DNA of 64,000 nucleotides from Schistocephalus solidus (GCA_017591395.1 WEDG01001063.1:1-64000); one strand, 5' to 3'. Positions 11,951 through 23,688 are shown, counted from the first letter of the stretch. The notes: generated by a model from the sequence alone, not told the origin. Numbers and translations are program-made.

Positions 11951-12957
11951 TTTGGCTCCTTCTCCATGCAGTCTCGATGGACTTAGTGCATGCAAGCGTT
12001 GAACCAAACATTGTTTTTTACGTAAAAAGCTCACGTTTTGAAACATGGTTGTGTGTGTCATGTGTGGAGGAAGATTGACCTTGACTTTCCAATATAGAAT
12101 CAAGCTCACGATTTGGAGTGTATGTGGAATGGCTGACAATTGAAGGGTGAATACGGTTCTTCTCTCAAAATGGAGGGTTCAAATGCCGTCTAAATGAGGC
12201 GTTTAGGTCGTTCCATCAAAGGCTGAATACAGGCCGCTCGCATTTTGCTGTTGTTAGATTGAGCATTATCCTCTCAGGCGTGTCACTGCGCCAAAGGCAC
12301 CTGCTTCCTTCTTATCTCACCTGCTGGGCGAGTAAGAAAGTAGTGTGAATCTCAGAGCACTGCAAGTGTCAGGTTGAATCACAAGTTGTAGGAGAAGACA
12401 GAATACCACCAGTCTAAAGAACTTATTGTGCACAGAGCCCTGATTTGCTTTGCCAGGTAGTAGTGGCAAATGGTGATGCCAGGGCTAGTGTCTAATGCGT
12501 CGAGTCATGTGTGTGGGAGAGAGAGACAGTTGTCATTGCTACTTAAATTTGTCCATGTAGCAACTCAACATTTCCCAATGGGTGTTTGTTGTATTATCGG
12601 AGTGGTGTCATTTCTAATAGCTCAGGCTTCGTCAGACGAGCAACGGTGGGTTCAGGACGCACTTCAGTGTCGGAGTAGAAATCAGTCAAGCGTCCGCAGG
12701 TTATCAAGTCTAAAACCGCTCGTTGCGATGTTGCATGACCCTAAGTCAGTGAGCCTTAAACAGGGATATCAGGCGTAAATGGCCTTGTTTGACATTGGCT
12801 ATAAGGGTGTTATATGCACCACAAGTACAATATCACGCGTTGGCGAACACTCACCCAACGTAAACGGAACTCAACCGTTTCGATCTGTCTTAGGGCTCAC
12901 TCTCGAATCCCGCCATTTTCCGCAGAGCTGCTAGTGTTACAACAGTCCGAGGAACAT
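11951..12957. other. No gene seen
   Basis: No recognisable gene. A 102-codon frame at 12470-12778 shows no family resemblance and has no splice or signal context that I can support. Confidence 0.35.
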
Positions 12958-13050
12958 TTTTGGCAAAGACAATGGAGATTGAAATGAACATTTCGGGCTC
13001 ATTAGAGGTAAGTAGCGAGTCATGCCAAACCGCAAGCTGTGGAATATCAT
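12958..13050 (-). mobile_element. SINE body remnant
   Basis: GGCAAAGACAATGGAGATTG, GAACATTTCGGGCTCATTAG and CGAGTCATGCCAAACC follow the SINE body order seen in the 36-41 kb array (GACAAAGACAAGGGAGACC, GGCCATTTCTGGCTTAT, CAGTCATACCCAATCCC). The tRNA-like head is not recognisable. Confidence 0.6.
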
Positions 13051-13600
13051 TGTTTACCCGTCGGCACACAATTAACCGTCGACCTGCCTATCCAGCTGGA
13101 GGACGTTCGAAGACAATGCCAGAAAAGACGAGCCTAAAATAACTGGTCTTTATAATGCTTATTGAATGCTCTGGATGGAGGATTTTTAAAAATGTCTGTG
13201 GACTACCTTACATTCCGTAGCATGCATATTTAATAAACCTGCATCTAGAGGTCAATGGCTTCCTATATTGCGGTGCCACCATATTAGATTCATGATAAGA
13301 CCTTATTGAGCAGAAATAAGTCAATATAAATGTATTGCGGGGATAAACTTGTGTAAAAAGCGCTTAATAATAGCATAATGAACACTGATCATATTAAAGA
13401 GTGCATTGAACGTTAAACATCGTCCACGCACGTGAGGAGCTAGGAATACTTTCGTATATATCGTTTGCAGCCTTCGAGCTATCGTGTTTGTTTTGGGTGA
13501 CAAATACACACAAGGCCGCTTGTGGTAGTTGACGTCATACTCAGTGACTTTCGAGTGATTTTTAACCATTTCCTTAAATTATTTCATCAGTATAGGCAAT

Positions 13601-13950
13601 AAACGGTACTTCCGACAGAGATACTAACTAAAAGCCTAGATACTTATTTTGTCAATGTGTCCGCTGCTGCGTGATGAAGCAACGACAGTGTCGACGCATC
13701 AAATTGTCCCCCAAAATATCAATGCGTTTGCTGGAATATGAACTCCAAAGAATAATCAGATAAATAATTTGTGAAATTATGAAGTACAGGATATGGAGTC
13801 AGGCCATTCGGATATTAATTTAATGTGTCAGGCCCAAAATATTCATGTACAATTCGGTCGAAGATGATCAACCACTGTGAAATAACCACCTCAGCCAAAT
13901 CTACAAACAAATAGCATTAAAAGTATTATTAATCTCATGTGGCAAAGTCA
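13601..13950 (+). repeat. Orphan, diverged monomer of the 354-bp satellite
   Basis: A single unit starts with CGGTACTTCCGACAGAGATACTAACT. It continues through AAATAATTTGTGAAATTATG, GGATATGGAGTCAGG, GATCAACCACTGTGAAATAACCAC and TCTACAAACAAATAG, in the same order as the array at 23.7-29.1 kb. It is far more diverged than any array unit and stands alone about 10 kb away. Confidence 0.85.
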
Positions 13951-14789
13951 TTATGCCATAATTAACACAGCATAGTATGTAAGGCGACCGAGAATATCGT
14001 ATTAAACAGTAACCATAAAGATAATTTTGAGTAATATTCAAATCGCGCAATTGCAAAATGACATTTTAATATGTGAGTATATGCCTGATGAAACTTTATC
14101 TGAGTAACTATGATCATTAATCCATCAGTTGAATTACACCCATATTACCTCTTAGCTTTTAAAAGACATTTCACATCACTGAGATGCAGCTTTGCACAAC
14201 TTTTCTAAAAAACAGCATTCCGATTGCTGTGTTTAGTCGAGAATCGAAGTGAAATGAAATTTAATGATATTATGAGAGATTGTTTATAATATTTATAAAC
14301 ATTAAAAAATACATAATAATTCTTTATAAACGACACTTATTCTTTATTTTTGAAAAACACTTCACTAATTGCGTTTGACAGGATTCGTATATGATCAGGT
14401 ATCTATATTATGTCTTAATAGTGTACTGATGTCCTTTGTCAAAAGAACAGTTAACTTGAAAAACTACGTGCATTTATTGATTAAACGTGTAAAAAATTTA
14501 AAAGCTTCCAAATTTATTTTTATATTGTATACGGAAGAAGGCTTTGCTGTTCTCAGAAAATTGGCTTGAAGTGACATTTTACTATTTTTGGTCTAACCAT
14601 ACTGCAGATATTAGGAAAAAGCTACTTCCTTCATTTTGCAGTGTAATTGCAAATAAACTATAGTAATTAGAGGCAATTTATATAAAATTTATGCAGTTAG
14701 GTCAGGCCACCGTGCCACATTTTTATTAAACCCGGTCACATAATGTGCAAGCAACTTATAAGATGCCGCCGTCGATTAACCCTGTACAC

Positions 14790-14862
14790 ACGATATTATA
14801 AGTCACCTTATTTAAATTATTCCGGGATTTCGAAAAGCAACGTTACAGTCTCCTCCTTTTTA
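14790..14862 (+). repeat. Short interspersed repeat shared with 3298-3365
   Basis: CACCTTATTTAAATTATTCC and CAGTCTCCTCC match the copy at 3.3 kb. Just downstream, TTTTGTTGTGCGCGTTAAC (about 14988) resembles the TTTTGTTGTGGGCGTTAAC that closes the 205-bp units at 6.05 kb, suggesting that parts of these repeats are related. Confidence 0.45.
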
Positions 14863-15334
14863 ATTGACCCCTATCTAATGCATTAGGACAGTAGATGCAC
14901 AACAAAGGCCAACCAATCAATACAACAAACACCAAAATCAGAGAGGTTTTGAGTAGTTTGTTCCCGCCATATGCAAATCCTAGCGAATTTTGTTGTGCGC
15001 GTTAACAATTTCCTAACTGTCACGAAATTTTACTGTTATTTGGTTTTGTTTTACGTATGGACAATATTTTATACGAAGTAAAGTCAAGACATAAGGCTTA
15101 AATGTCAATTTAAGACACGTAGTTTACATCTTTATCTCACGACAACATATGCAGCAAATGTCTTGTGTTTCAAAATATCTCGCTCACCGCCAGAGCTCTT
15201 ATAAATTAAGTGCAATCTTTCACGTCGATTGCGTAAACCGATTAGTGTTATCATGTTGGAGGCGAACAGCCATGCTTTGAAAGCGCAGATATATTGAATA
15301 AAGTGAAATTACACTCATTACACCCACTAGGGTC

Positions 15335-15405
15335 TCGAAGCTCATTTTACTAGAGCGTTGGCTATACTTTAGCCTCAAACAAGGTGACGTGGGTTCGACA
15401 GCTAA
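15335..15405 (+). other. tRNA-like motif, possibly a decayed SINE head
   Basis: AGCTCATTTTACTAGAGC could form a D-arm, GGCTATACTTTAGCC a short anticodon-like hairpin, and GTGGGTTCGACAGC is B-box-like. There is no acceptor stem, and the body found in the other SINEs does not follow. Chance resemblance is possible. Confidence 0.3.
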
Positions 15406-17913
15406 CAGGATCAGCGACGTTCTTTTAACTGAGCTGAAACGAATGATTCGAATCAGTCACAATTTATTAATAAAATGCCTCTGGAATTTATCCGGGGATT
15501 CAGTATGCATTGCTTAGGAAAATCTGCTTGGCTAATCAGCTTACTTTATCTAAATTGGTGCATCGTACGCGGCCGAAGGCTGGTTGGATAACTTGACCCA
15601 AGTGTGATAGAACTCGTGGCTCCTGGTGGGGCCATTTAATTGCTCTGGTGGGTTAAAATGCCGCTCTGATTACACAAGTGGGTCATACGGGATTATTCAA
15701 ATCTGCCTAGCCCATATTACATATGCATAATATCTTGAAATAATACTCACATTTAAAAGAGCTAGCATTTACACGTCAAATTGCTTGAACTGTTTTTTTT
15801 GTATTCTACGCAGATGTATACTCTTTTTATTCTTCCGTTTGATTTATATTAATGTTTAGGTTTTCTCATATCGGCATCTGACAGGTGCACTGATAACTAC
15901 GTTATTGTTCATATGAACACATGCATAAAAATGTAGAATAATAAAAATGTAGGTCTGACTCGACATTAACACATTTTACGATATTAACGTATTCCCTTTT
16001 AACAATATCCTCTACACAAAGTATGGGCTATAGTTTTGGGATAATTACAAGACCTAAGTTAAAGCGAACAACAAAATATAATAAGATTATGACCGATTTT
16101 GCTTCTAATTTAATTGCGAAAATGTCTAAGAATACTCAGAACATTGAAAGCAGTCTGATGTGAGATCGAAAAAAAGGTTGCACTGTTATGAATTGCATCC
16201 AATGCAGATATGTGACACCTTTTTAATCTTACGAATTTTAGTCACCGAGGACATATAACGCCCTGGCAACTAATCGATTGCCAATTTTGCCAAAATAATT
16301 TTGCTTCATCCATCTTAAGGAGGCATAGTTATTATAAAGGAAATGAAATCCAAGCAACTTAAAATATTTTTAAGGAATTTTAGACACCCACTTCCATCGT
16401 TTACACCTTCGTTCTGCTGTGCACATTTTGGTCTTCACCACACTTACGCTATTTTCCACGTCCGAATAAGTTAACTGTTTAGAAACGAGAAATTTATATT
16501 AATATATATAAGATGCAGGTCATAATTGTGGGTTTTAAAACGTCCTTAAATTTGCATATTCGTTTTTCATGTCACAGGATATTCTCTGTTGCCTTATTTG
16601 AATCTATCAGAAAGACCGCAAAGAAATTCCATAGCTTCCTACCTTCTAAGAACAGCGTATGTCACACATACACAATCGAGCCTAACGCACGCACAAATTG
16701 TGAACGGCTTAATGCAGCACAAAAATAAAAGTGGACTGGTGTCGAGCAGTTCGTTCCATTAAACTGTCGAAGGCAGAGTGATGTTTTGAGAGCGGTTAAA
16801 CTGTCACATCTGTCGAGATATTATAATCTTTTGTGGCTGCTTTTATTCGATGTGAAGCCTTGAGTATAGGCACATATGTCAATTTAGAACACTTCAAGAT
16901 CGCTCGCCCACATAATTCGCAAGTGTCATTTGCCTCGGTTAATCTTGTGTTCCTCCAGATATCTACTGCAATTTTAAGCAAAGCATATTCTTACAACTTG
17001 TATGAAATTGTCAGTAGTTTCACAGTATTTTGATTTGGAATCGACGATTTTTTATATACGCAGGTCATTCAAATCGCTAAGAACTAGATGGTTATCATCC
17101 TAAGTGAACCTTGCTCTTTCATATGATATGTTTCGTCGTTTTTTTCAAAGACAAAAATTAATTTTATAAATAAAAATATGTGGACGAGCTAAAAACGCAT
17201 CTTTCTGTTGATACGTAGAAACCACTTTGCACTCAATAAGCATAGGAGGCTAACAAGAGAAGGTTATATAACCTTACCATACATATTCCACGTAAAATGT
17301 CAGAGGATGTGACCAGCTTTTCTAGTAATCATCAGTCAAGTAATAATTCATGCAAGTTTAATAGTAATACTCATCTACCTAGTTCATCTGATCTACAATG
17401 GACCTACCTGACTCTTTCCTTTGCAGATATGGTAGCTGGTACAGTAGTTGTGTCAGTTAAAGAACGTGACAATTGCAGCTGTCAATTGTGAACATTTATC
17501 TGTTCTCTGAGGCCTCTGTGACGTGTAAACTTCAAACCAAGGGTATAAATCCTTCACCTTCTTTCCTTCCAAGATTCATTGACACTTCATACGTGCCAGT
17601 AGAGGATCCAGTGTTTACAGTTAAAGTACTGCTTTAAACCACGAATTTTCTACCTTTGTGTCTAAGCGTTCGTTTCAAATCATTTTGAAGCAAGCTGTCA
17701 CATAAAGGACTTTCTGTAGTGTTCTTTAAATAAGCGTATTAACGTTTTAATTTTTGCATCTCCCTGTTTAAGATAGGTTGTGTCCTCATGAAAAAAGCCA
17801 ATCACTATTGAAACATTCGGTTTGTCCAATAGCGTACCAGTTAAACTATTTGAATTGGATAGATAAATTATGCCAAAGAACGCACTTCACTTAATAAACA
17901 GGAAGCGCATACA

Positions 17914-19096
17914 ATGATGATGAGATTTCGTTTGTCGACTCTACTGTGTGTCACCTTTGGTTTCCTGAATATTTTCGCCGGCAAGTTTAATCGTTGTTCA
18001 GAATATCATTTTGCTGCAATTAGCTTGCTTTAGTTAAAACTTTTTCAGAACACGTTTAAATTACGTATGAGGTATAACGTATGAAGGATGCATTATTATA
18101 TCTCTAATTTTACGTTAAACTCACATATCAACTGCTGATGAGTGAAATATGTTTTCGTGTTTAACGTTGTTTCCCTTATACTAGTGAGCGTACAGAAAAT
18201 GCCTTACTACCACTTATGCAATGTTGACAAAGAAAAATGCACAGTTATGAGCTACAGTACTGAAGACGCCTCAGAGGGTTCTGACTGCCGGTCGGCCTGC
18301 GGAGAAAAACGAGGTTGGCGATTTCTTAGTAACTTATATCCCAATGCACTTTTAATATCCTCCGTAAATGCTTCATAAAGTTTTACATCCCGACGACTTA
18401 CATAGAACACTGCTTAAAAAATAAATACCAACTTCTCATTCAGACGACTTAACTGACGAACTGACGGCAAACTTTTGCAAAGACGGTCTTACAACCTGCG
18501 TCCACTACACGTTTTACGGACGTCCACACAACAATATGAGCTTCCAAGCCCACGTTCACTGCGTTAAGGCTTGTCAGTATCTCGACAGAGGTATACTGGT
18601 CTATTTCCTTCAACTTAAACAAAGATTTTGTCCAATTTACTATCCAACATAAGCACATATGGATAATGCCGTAATTTCTGACTTACGTTTTGTTTTCATT
18701 TCTCACAAACATAAGTGCTTCATATGTCAGTACTGATTAATTTTCAGCGCCCGGCATCAAACCACCTACACTAAAAATATGCATGTATGACAAAAGCTTA
18801 TGTGCAGAAGAGATCGAAAACAAAGCAGAAATGTCTATGTTCAAAGCATGCGCGATGAAATGCCATGGTTGGTCGAATGGTAAGTTTAAGAACTGACGAT
18901 ATAAAGTCGTATAACTATTGACGTTACTATTGCTATCGATAAAGAAGGAACTTCTGCTGTAGTTGAAAACAAAAGAGCGTATGAGGCAAATTTCTGCGAC
19001 GCCGACAAAGAACACTGTCGGCAATACTATTATTTCTCCAGGCTCGACGAAAAAGCGGCTTTTCTTGATCTTGTTAACTGCTACAAGTCCTGCTAA
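17914..19096 (+). CDS. Secreted protein of four 4-cysteine modules, five exons
   Basis: Exons are 17914-17980, 18185-18313, 18444-18590, 18748-18879 and 18963-19096 (609 nt, 202 residues). Exon 1 encodes MMMRFRLSTLLCVTFGFLN plus IFA, a typical signal peptide. Each later exon encodes one module C-x6-C-x15/20-C-x3-C, starting CNVDKEKC, CKDGLTTC, CMYDKSLC and CDADKEHC. The spacing between cysteines 2 and 3 is 15, 20, 15 and 20. Every intron is phase 1, all acceptors are AG, donors 2-4 are GT (GAG|GTTGGC, GAG|GTATAC, AATG|GTAAGT), and donor 1 is GC (CCG|GCAAGT). The frame stays open across all joins to TAA. The function is unknown. The cysteine framework suggests a disulfide-stabilised extracellular protein, perhaps related to the C-terminal half of a Kunitz domain, but there is no standard reactive-site loop. 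The exon structure is inferred, without transcript evidence. Confidence 0.8.
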
Positions 19097-19310
19097 AAAG
19101 GTACTGTACACCGTTCATTATATGCAAAAAACTAATAACCAATAATAACAAATAATCTTGTAAACTGTTACAAGCCCTGCTAAAAAGTACTGTACACCGT
19201 TCATTTTATGCAAAAAAACGAATAACCAATAATAACAAATAATCTTTTAAACTGCTACATGTTCTGCTAAAAAGGTACTGTTCACCATTTATTTTATGCA
19301 AAAAACCAAT
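19068..19310 (+). repeat. 87-bp minisatellite over the gene's 3' end
   Basis: Units start at 19068, 19155 and 19242 (the last partial). Each begins ATCTTGT-AACTG or similar, followed by CTACAAGTCCTGCTAA, GTACTGTACACCG and AATAACCAATAATAAC. The first unit contains the last codons and stop of the cysteine-rich gene, so coding sequence has been copied into the 3' flank. Confidence 0.9.
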
Positions 19311-20061
19311 TCCTAAGGTTTAATTGATTACGAACATACGTGTTTAGTCAGATATTATTCATCCATGATTAAATCAACCACCGTCCATCGAAAATTTGAA
19401 ATCACTGTGTAATCTATTTATGATAGTATACACGCATATTTCACGGTCATTCGTATAGATCCGTCGTTGGTTAACAGTACTATGTGTAATCTAAATAGTA
19501 TGAGCTAATTTTGCCAGGGAATGAGAAGGACTCTATTAGTAGGGATATAAGATTTGCCCTAGCTTTCATCAGACTACTTTATTCAACGCACAGCATATAC
19601 TGCATTGATCTTCATGAATCAATGAGCAGGCTGGAGTTCTCTAAACATGACCATTGAATTCCAGCCTTTTGCAATGAGTCTAGAAAACACGAAAACACGA
19701 AATTTCCTATAGGTTTAAATTCATAGATTTTTTTTTTATTTAATTAAATAAAGTGTATGTGCAGGTCAGTAGAATACTAATATTTATTTTATATTTTAGA
19801 GAAGGTTTTAACAAGACCGTTTGGTTGTGGGTATTTTTATATATCACATTTGTACACTGGTGATGTGGGTTTTTATTTAGAACTAAAAAAATCACATTGG
19901 CTCAAATCACCAAGGTGAATTTGTTAAATTTCTTTTTCCCCAACAGTGAAAATTATTAAAGGATTATGTACAGTAAAATAATTTGATCCACAGGCTCGTG
20001 TATCTTTCGGTTGTACTCGGGGATATCAAGAATAAATCGGTCCACACAGGTTAACTTACGA
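19311..20061. other. 3' flank of the cysteine-rich gene; no gene seen
   Basis: AT-rich DNA. A canonical AATAAA appears at about 19747, roughly 650 bp after the stop, and is a possible but unproven polyadenylation signal. Confidence 0.35.
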
Positions 20062-20341
20062 AAAATGATTGTCTTGTGGCTCATTTCTAGTGCACTAACC
20101 GCAATCACCAACGGTCTCGGGTTCAAATCATAGATGGTCCGCTAATAAATTTAAATATGACTGCCTGATGACTATTCTGGTCACCCTTGTCGTACGCAAA
20201 TTTTAATATTCGCTAGGAAGGTGCCTGAATTATAGTCTTGATTGAGCCACATTGGATAACGGCATAGGCATGTTTGGTAACATGATAAGTGAATGCCAAA
20301 TGTTTATGCACATACTTATTAGAATAAATTAAAATCCATCA

Positions 20342-20346
<5 letters not shown>
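20062..20346 (+). mobile_element. Diverged tRNA-headed SINE of the inverted composite copy
   Basis: The head GTGGCTCATTTCTAGTGCAC (about 20079) and GGGTTCAAATCAT (about 20119) are A- and B-box-like. The sequence up to 20346 is the reverse complement of 7535-7830. It runs directly into the (TA)n tract. Confidence 0.7.

Positions 20347-20397
<51 letters not shown>
20347..20397. repeat. (TA)n microsatellite
   Basis: About 25 uninterrupted TA dinucleotides at the junction between the SINE remnant and the inverted composite repeat. Confidence 0.97.
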
Positions 20398-20399
<2 letters not shown>

Positions 20400-22885
20400 C
20401 GTTCATTATCACACGAAGAGGATGAGGGCGAAAACATCTTCGGTATGTATCGCTTTTATCACGACCTTGAAATTGAGAACCTGTCTTCTTGCCGAAAACC
20501 CATCACTGTGGATGTTCTAGCATAACAGATTGTATGTATGCTTCAGCAACTGATTAAACAGGTGGTTGTCATTTGAGCTAAATAGCTTTAAATGCTTTTA
20601 TGATTCACCACTCGCGTTCAAAGTTTACCTTGTCTTTATGCCGCTCAGGCACCAAAACCAAAAGACGCAACTAACTCTCCCGCATGTGTTGCTCTCCATA
20701 GAAACTGAGAAAACATCAGATACAATTAGTGCAAAACCTCACAGCTAATGTATACACACAGCTTGTTCACCCTGAGTAGAGGGTTAAACACCTTGAGAGA
20801 AAAGGTGCATCTACAATATGCAATGCCCAATAAAGAAAATCTCGCTTGAACTGCATGCATGAGCACCATTATTTACTGGAGAATATATGAAATAATCCAG
20901 CATAAGTAACTATGCGCAATCTTCAAAAGAGGATACATTTGCGCGTGAAAACCCTTGAATTGGTTTTTCATGCCCAATCAGAAACGGCCGTTAATTCCTG
21001 AAAGTAATGATCTGAGAAACGGCAGGCATATATTTACTTATTGATTTAAACGCCACATAAAACCTTTTTGGAGAAACGTTCACCGCGTATTGACAATCAG
21101 TTATAGTTTGCTAGATGCAGTTGGACCTCTTCACGCATAAGTCACCTACATTAACAATATTTAGAGATGCATTTATAAAGCCAATTGGCTCTTTACGTAG
21201 TCCAGAGCCACTCGAAGACCTGGGAAACAAGGCTTTAACTTTTACGAATTAAAAAGTCTGCTTTCCCAAAGAAACCTCGTCTGCTCCTGAGAAAATATGT
21301 CAGTATCACAGTATTTAAACTGCATTCGTATGGCCAAAGTTAAAAGTCCTGTGTATTTATTTTACACTTGCTTATGATCTTAAGATTAAAATTAATTCAA
21401 CCGCTCTGCGATCAGAATACTCAACTTTTGACCATGATAGTAAGAATATTTTAGGCCCCAGTCCAATTACGCATTGCATTTAATAAAAAACAGTTATATA
21501 ATAATATCAGAGTGAGACAACATGAATTTCATTCTTTAAAATATTTCGATTTGAACCAGAAAAGGTTAACGCGAAAAAACGAAAATCAAATCAATTGATA
21601 GACGTGGATATGAGCTCACAAAATCAACCAAGTTTCCATAATTGAGGTATTTGCCTATAATATCGGCTTTCCTTCAACTAAAAGACGTTTTGTAAATAAC
21701 ACGTTGGTAAGCACTTCCGGACAGATAAGGGAGAGTTAACGCCCACAACAAAATGCCATATGATAAACATTTAAAAAAGCAATCTATTCGACAGGTGTTT
21801 AAATGCAATTTTTATTTTGCAAATTTCCGGTAAATTCACCCACGTCATCCTTGCTTACCATTTCTGTTCTTATGCATTGACGATGGGGTCACACTTAAGG
21901 ATGGAAATTGGGGCAGTTCTGTTTAAAATAGATGCGAATACTTATTACATCAGATATTGTCGTGTGAGAACAGAAGCGAATATATACCAGATATAATGCC
22001 AGAGGTGAACAGCATGAGCTGTGACCTGCTTGTGTGATTGTCCTCCAGCCCACAGTCAATTATAAAGTTTACTTGTATGCCGCCCTTACATTCTGTATCG
22101 CCTTATTTGCCTGGGCATTTTTACTGGTAACGCGGAGAGTGTGTGGGTAGCCAGCATACCGAGTGATAGCCAAATGGCCGGGTAATTTTAGGGTCGAAAT
22201 TCTATAAGATTGATGAAATCCTGGCCAGTAACGACGCCGAAAAAACGTGTCACATCAACTCTGACGCCCCAGTTATGAACAAGAGGACTGACAAATATAA
22301 TAGACATTTGGATGCCTGGAACCAACGCCCTTTAAATTATGCGCAACTTATGCCCTGTGTTACTTTATTTTTGAAGCTGTCTCTGAAGATGCTTTCGAGG
22401 TAAAATCCTTAACCTGTTACTCATTCTAGATGTCCTTATCTTCCTAAAGTTGAACGGTTGCCTTAACACAAAGTATTCAGGAAATCTAAACATATGAACT
22501 TAGTGATGAGCATTAGCAGCAAGTACCCAATTGTTCACAAACGTAGTTGCGTATGAGCAAAAGATCAACATGTTGTGACCAACTGCCGCAAGAGAGAAGA
22601 CAAGGTTGCTGAATTGTAGTAACTTCCGGGATCGTTCAGAGCAAAGGGTTCCACAAACAAATCTTTCCACAATCACATACGCTTCAAAGGCAAGAGACTG
22701 AACCGCACCACCGTCAAAAATTGCTGAGCGCTACAGCACGTAAAGAGCGTCTCGTAAACCTTTAGCAGTCTCCTCTTTCCCACATTAAGTTGGAGGTGCC
22801 CAGCGACCTGAATTATGAGGCGAAAATACCAGCTGCCATGGCTTAAAACATCTAGAGTCGTTTACCGTATTCGATGCAATAAAGT
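20398..22885 (-). repeat. Composite interspersed repeat, right (inverted) copy
   Basis: From about 20690 to 22885 this is the reverse complement of 4620-7091, with many substitutions and small indels. The first 290 bp after the TA tract (20398-20690) have no counterpart in the left copy, so they were inserted here or lost there. Only one 205-bp unit is present (21737-21945). No transposition gene is visible. With its SINE it forms the right arm of a large inverted repeat whose spacer holds the cysteine-rich gene. Confidence 0.75.
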
Positions 22886-23488
22886 ATTAAGTAGCCTGGA
22901 AAGTATTGATGGCTACATGGGTGCGATGAGGGCAACAGCAAGCCAAATATTCGAGGAATCGCCACGGCAATAATCACGTGTCCTTAACTGACCTATTTGA
23001 CTATACGTTAGGTTAATATCCGAATGAATAAATGCCCGCCAATAAAAAGCACCTATACAACGATAAACATTTCGCGACAGATGCATGCTGATACAGATAT
23101 ATACGCTTATTTGCCACTGTTTGTTTATATAAGCCACCGAGAAACGGTAATTTCCAAACAACGCTTGTACCTGCATTATTGGACAATCATTAATGATACC
23201 GCAACTTGAAGTAATCGGTTAATTTAAATCCTCTATTTTCCTTCCGGTAATCTTTTTTTCGTACCAATGTTATTTTAAGTGATTAAAGGCCAGAAAACAA
23301 CCTTATTGTGAAGATTTTCAAATTTCATACCCTCGATCATCCTCAGAGAAATAAAAATGTTCAGTAAGCTGTTAACCTTAAACCAATGCCCAGCACAATA
23401 TTTGAGGTTTATTTGCCTAAGGTTTGAGCCAAAAGGCGTCCATTGCATAAATGTATCCGGATGATATGGGCTGTTTTCGGAAAGAAAA
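22886..23488. other. No gene seen
   Basis: Short overlapping frames only (22913-23209), with no family resemblance. Confidence 0.4.
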
Positions 23489-23657
23489 CGAGCTCATGGC
23501 GCAGTGGGTAGGGCAATCGACTTCTGCCCAAACAGGTCGGGAGTTCGAGCCTCGGGCGTCACAGCGCCTGGGGTTGGTTATGACTGGCTGAAAATGGCTA
23601 ATAAGCCAGAAATGGCTAGTCCAGTCTCCCTTGTCTTTGTTGGTCATGTTATTCAGC

Positions 23658-23685
<28 letters not shown>
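23489..23685 (+). mobile_element. Complete tRNA-headed SINE with (TA)n tail
   Basis: The head carries GGCGCAGTGGGTAGGGC (A-box/D-arm) and GGGAGTTCGAGCC (B-box). The body GGTTATGACTGGCTGAAAAT, AATAAGCCAGAAATGGC and GTCTCCCTTGTCTTTG is the reverse complement of the array body at 36-41 kb. The copy ends in (TA)n at 23658-23685, and the 354-bp satellite begins directly after it. The head differs from the array heads, suggesting two tRNA-type sources or strong divergence. Confidence 0.85.

Positions 23686-23688
<3 letters not shown>

Larger units (their letters stand above)
13951..17913. other. Upstream of the cysteine-rich gene; no other gene seen
   Basis: AT-rich sequence. The repeat shared with 3.3 kb lies at 14790-14862 and a tRNA-like motif at 15335-15405. 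A TATA-like GGTATAAATCC at 17542-17552 lies about 365 bp before the ATG of the downstream gene. It could be a core promoter, but the transcription start cannot be placed from sequence alone. An open frame at 17297-17491 has no family resemblance. Confidence 0.35.

Noticed and set aside
14281..14301. AT-only hairpin TGTTTATAA-TAT-TTATAAACA
   Set aside because: A 9-bp AT-rich palindrome is expected by chance in DNA this AT-rich.
17297..17491. Open frame upstream of the cysteine-rich gene as an extra exon
   Set aside because: It has no signal peptide, no cysteine module and no splice donor giving the expected phase.
18142..18378. Single-exon reading of a 78-residue protein with its own hydrophobic start
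   Set aside because: The start would be GTG. A real ATG signal exon lies upstream, and the phase-1 joins explain the data better. The part after 18313 is intron.
18737..19111. 124-codon minus-strand frame
   Set aside because: It is the antisense shadow of exons 4 and 5 of the cysteine-rich gene, whose splice sites and cysteine pattern are on the plus strand.
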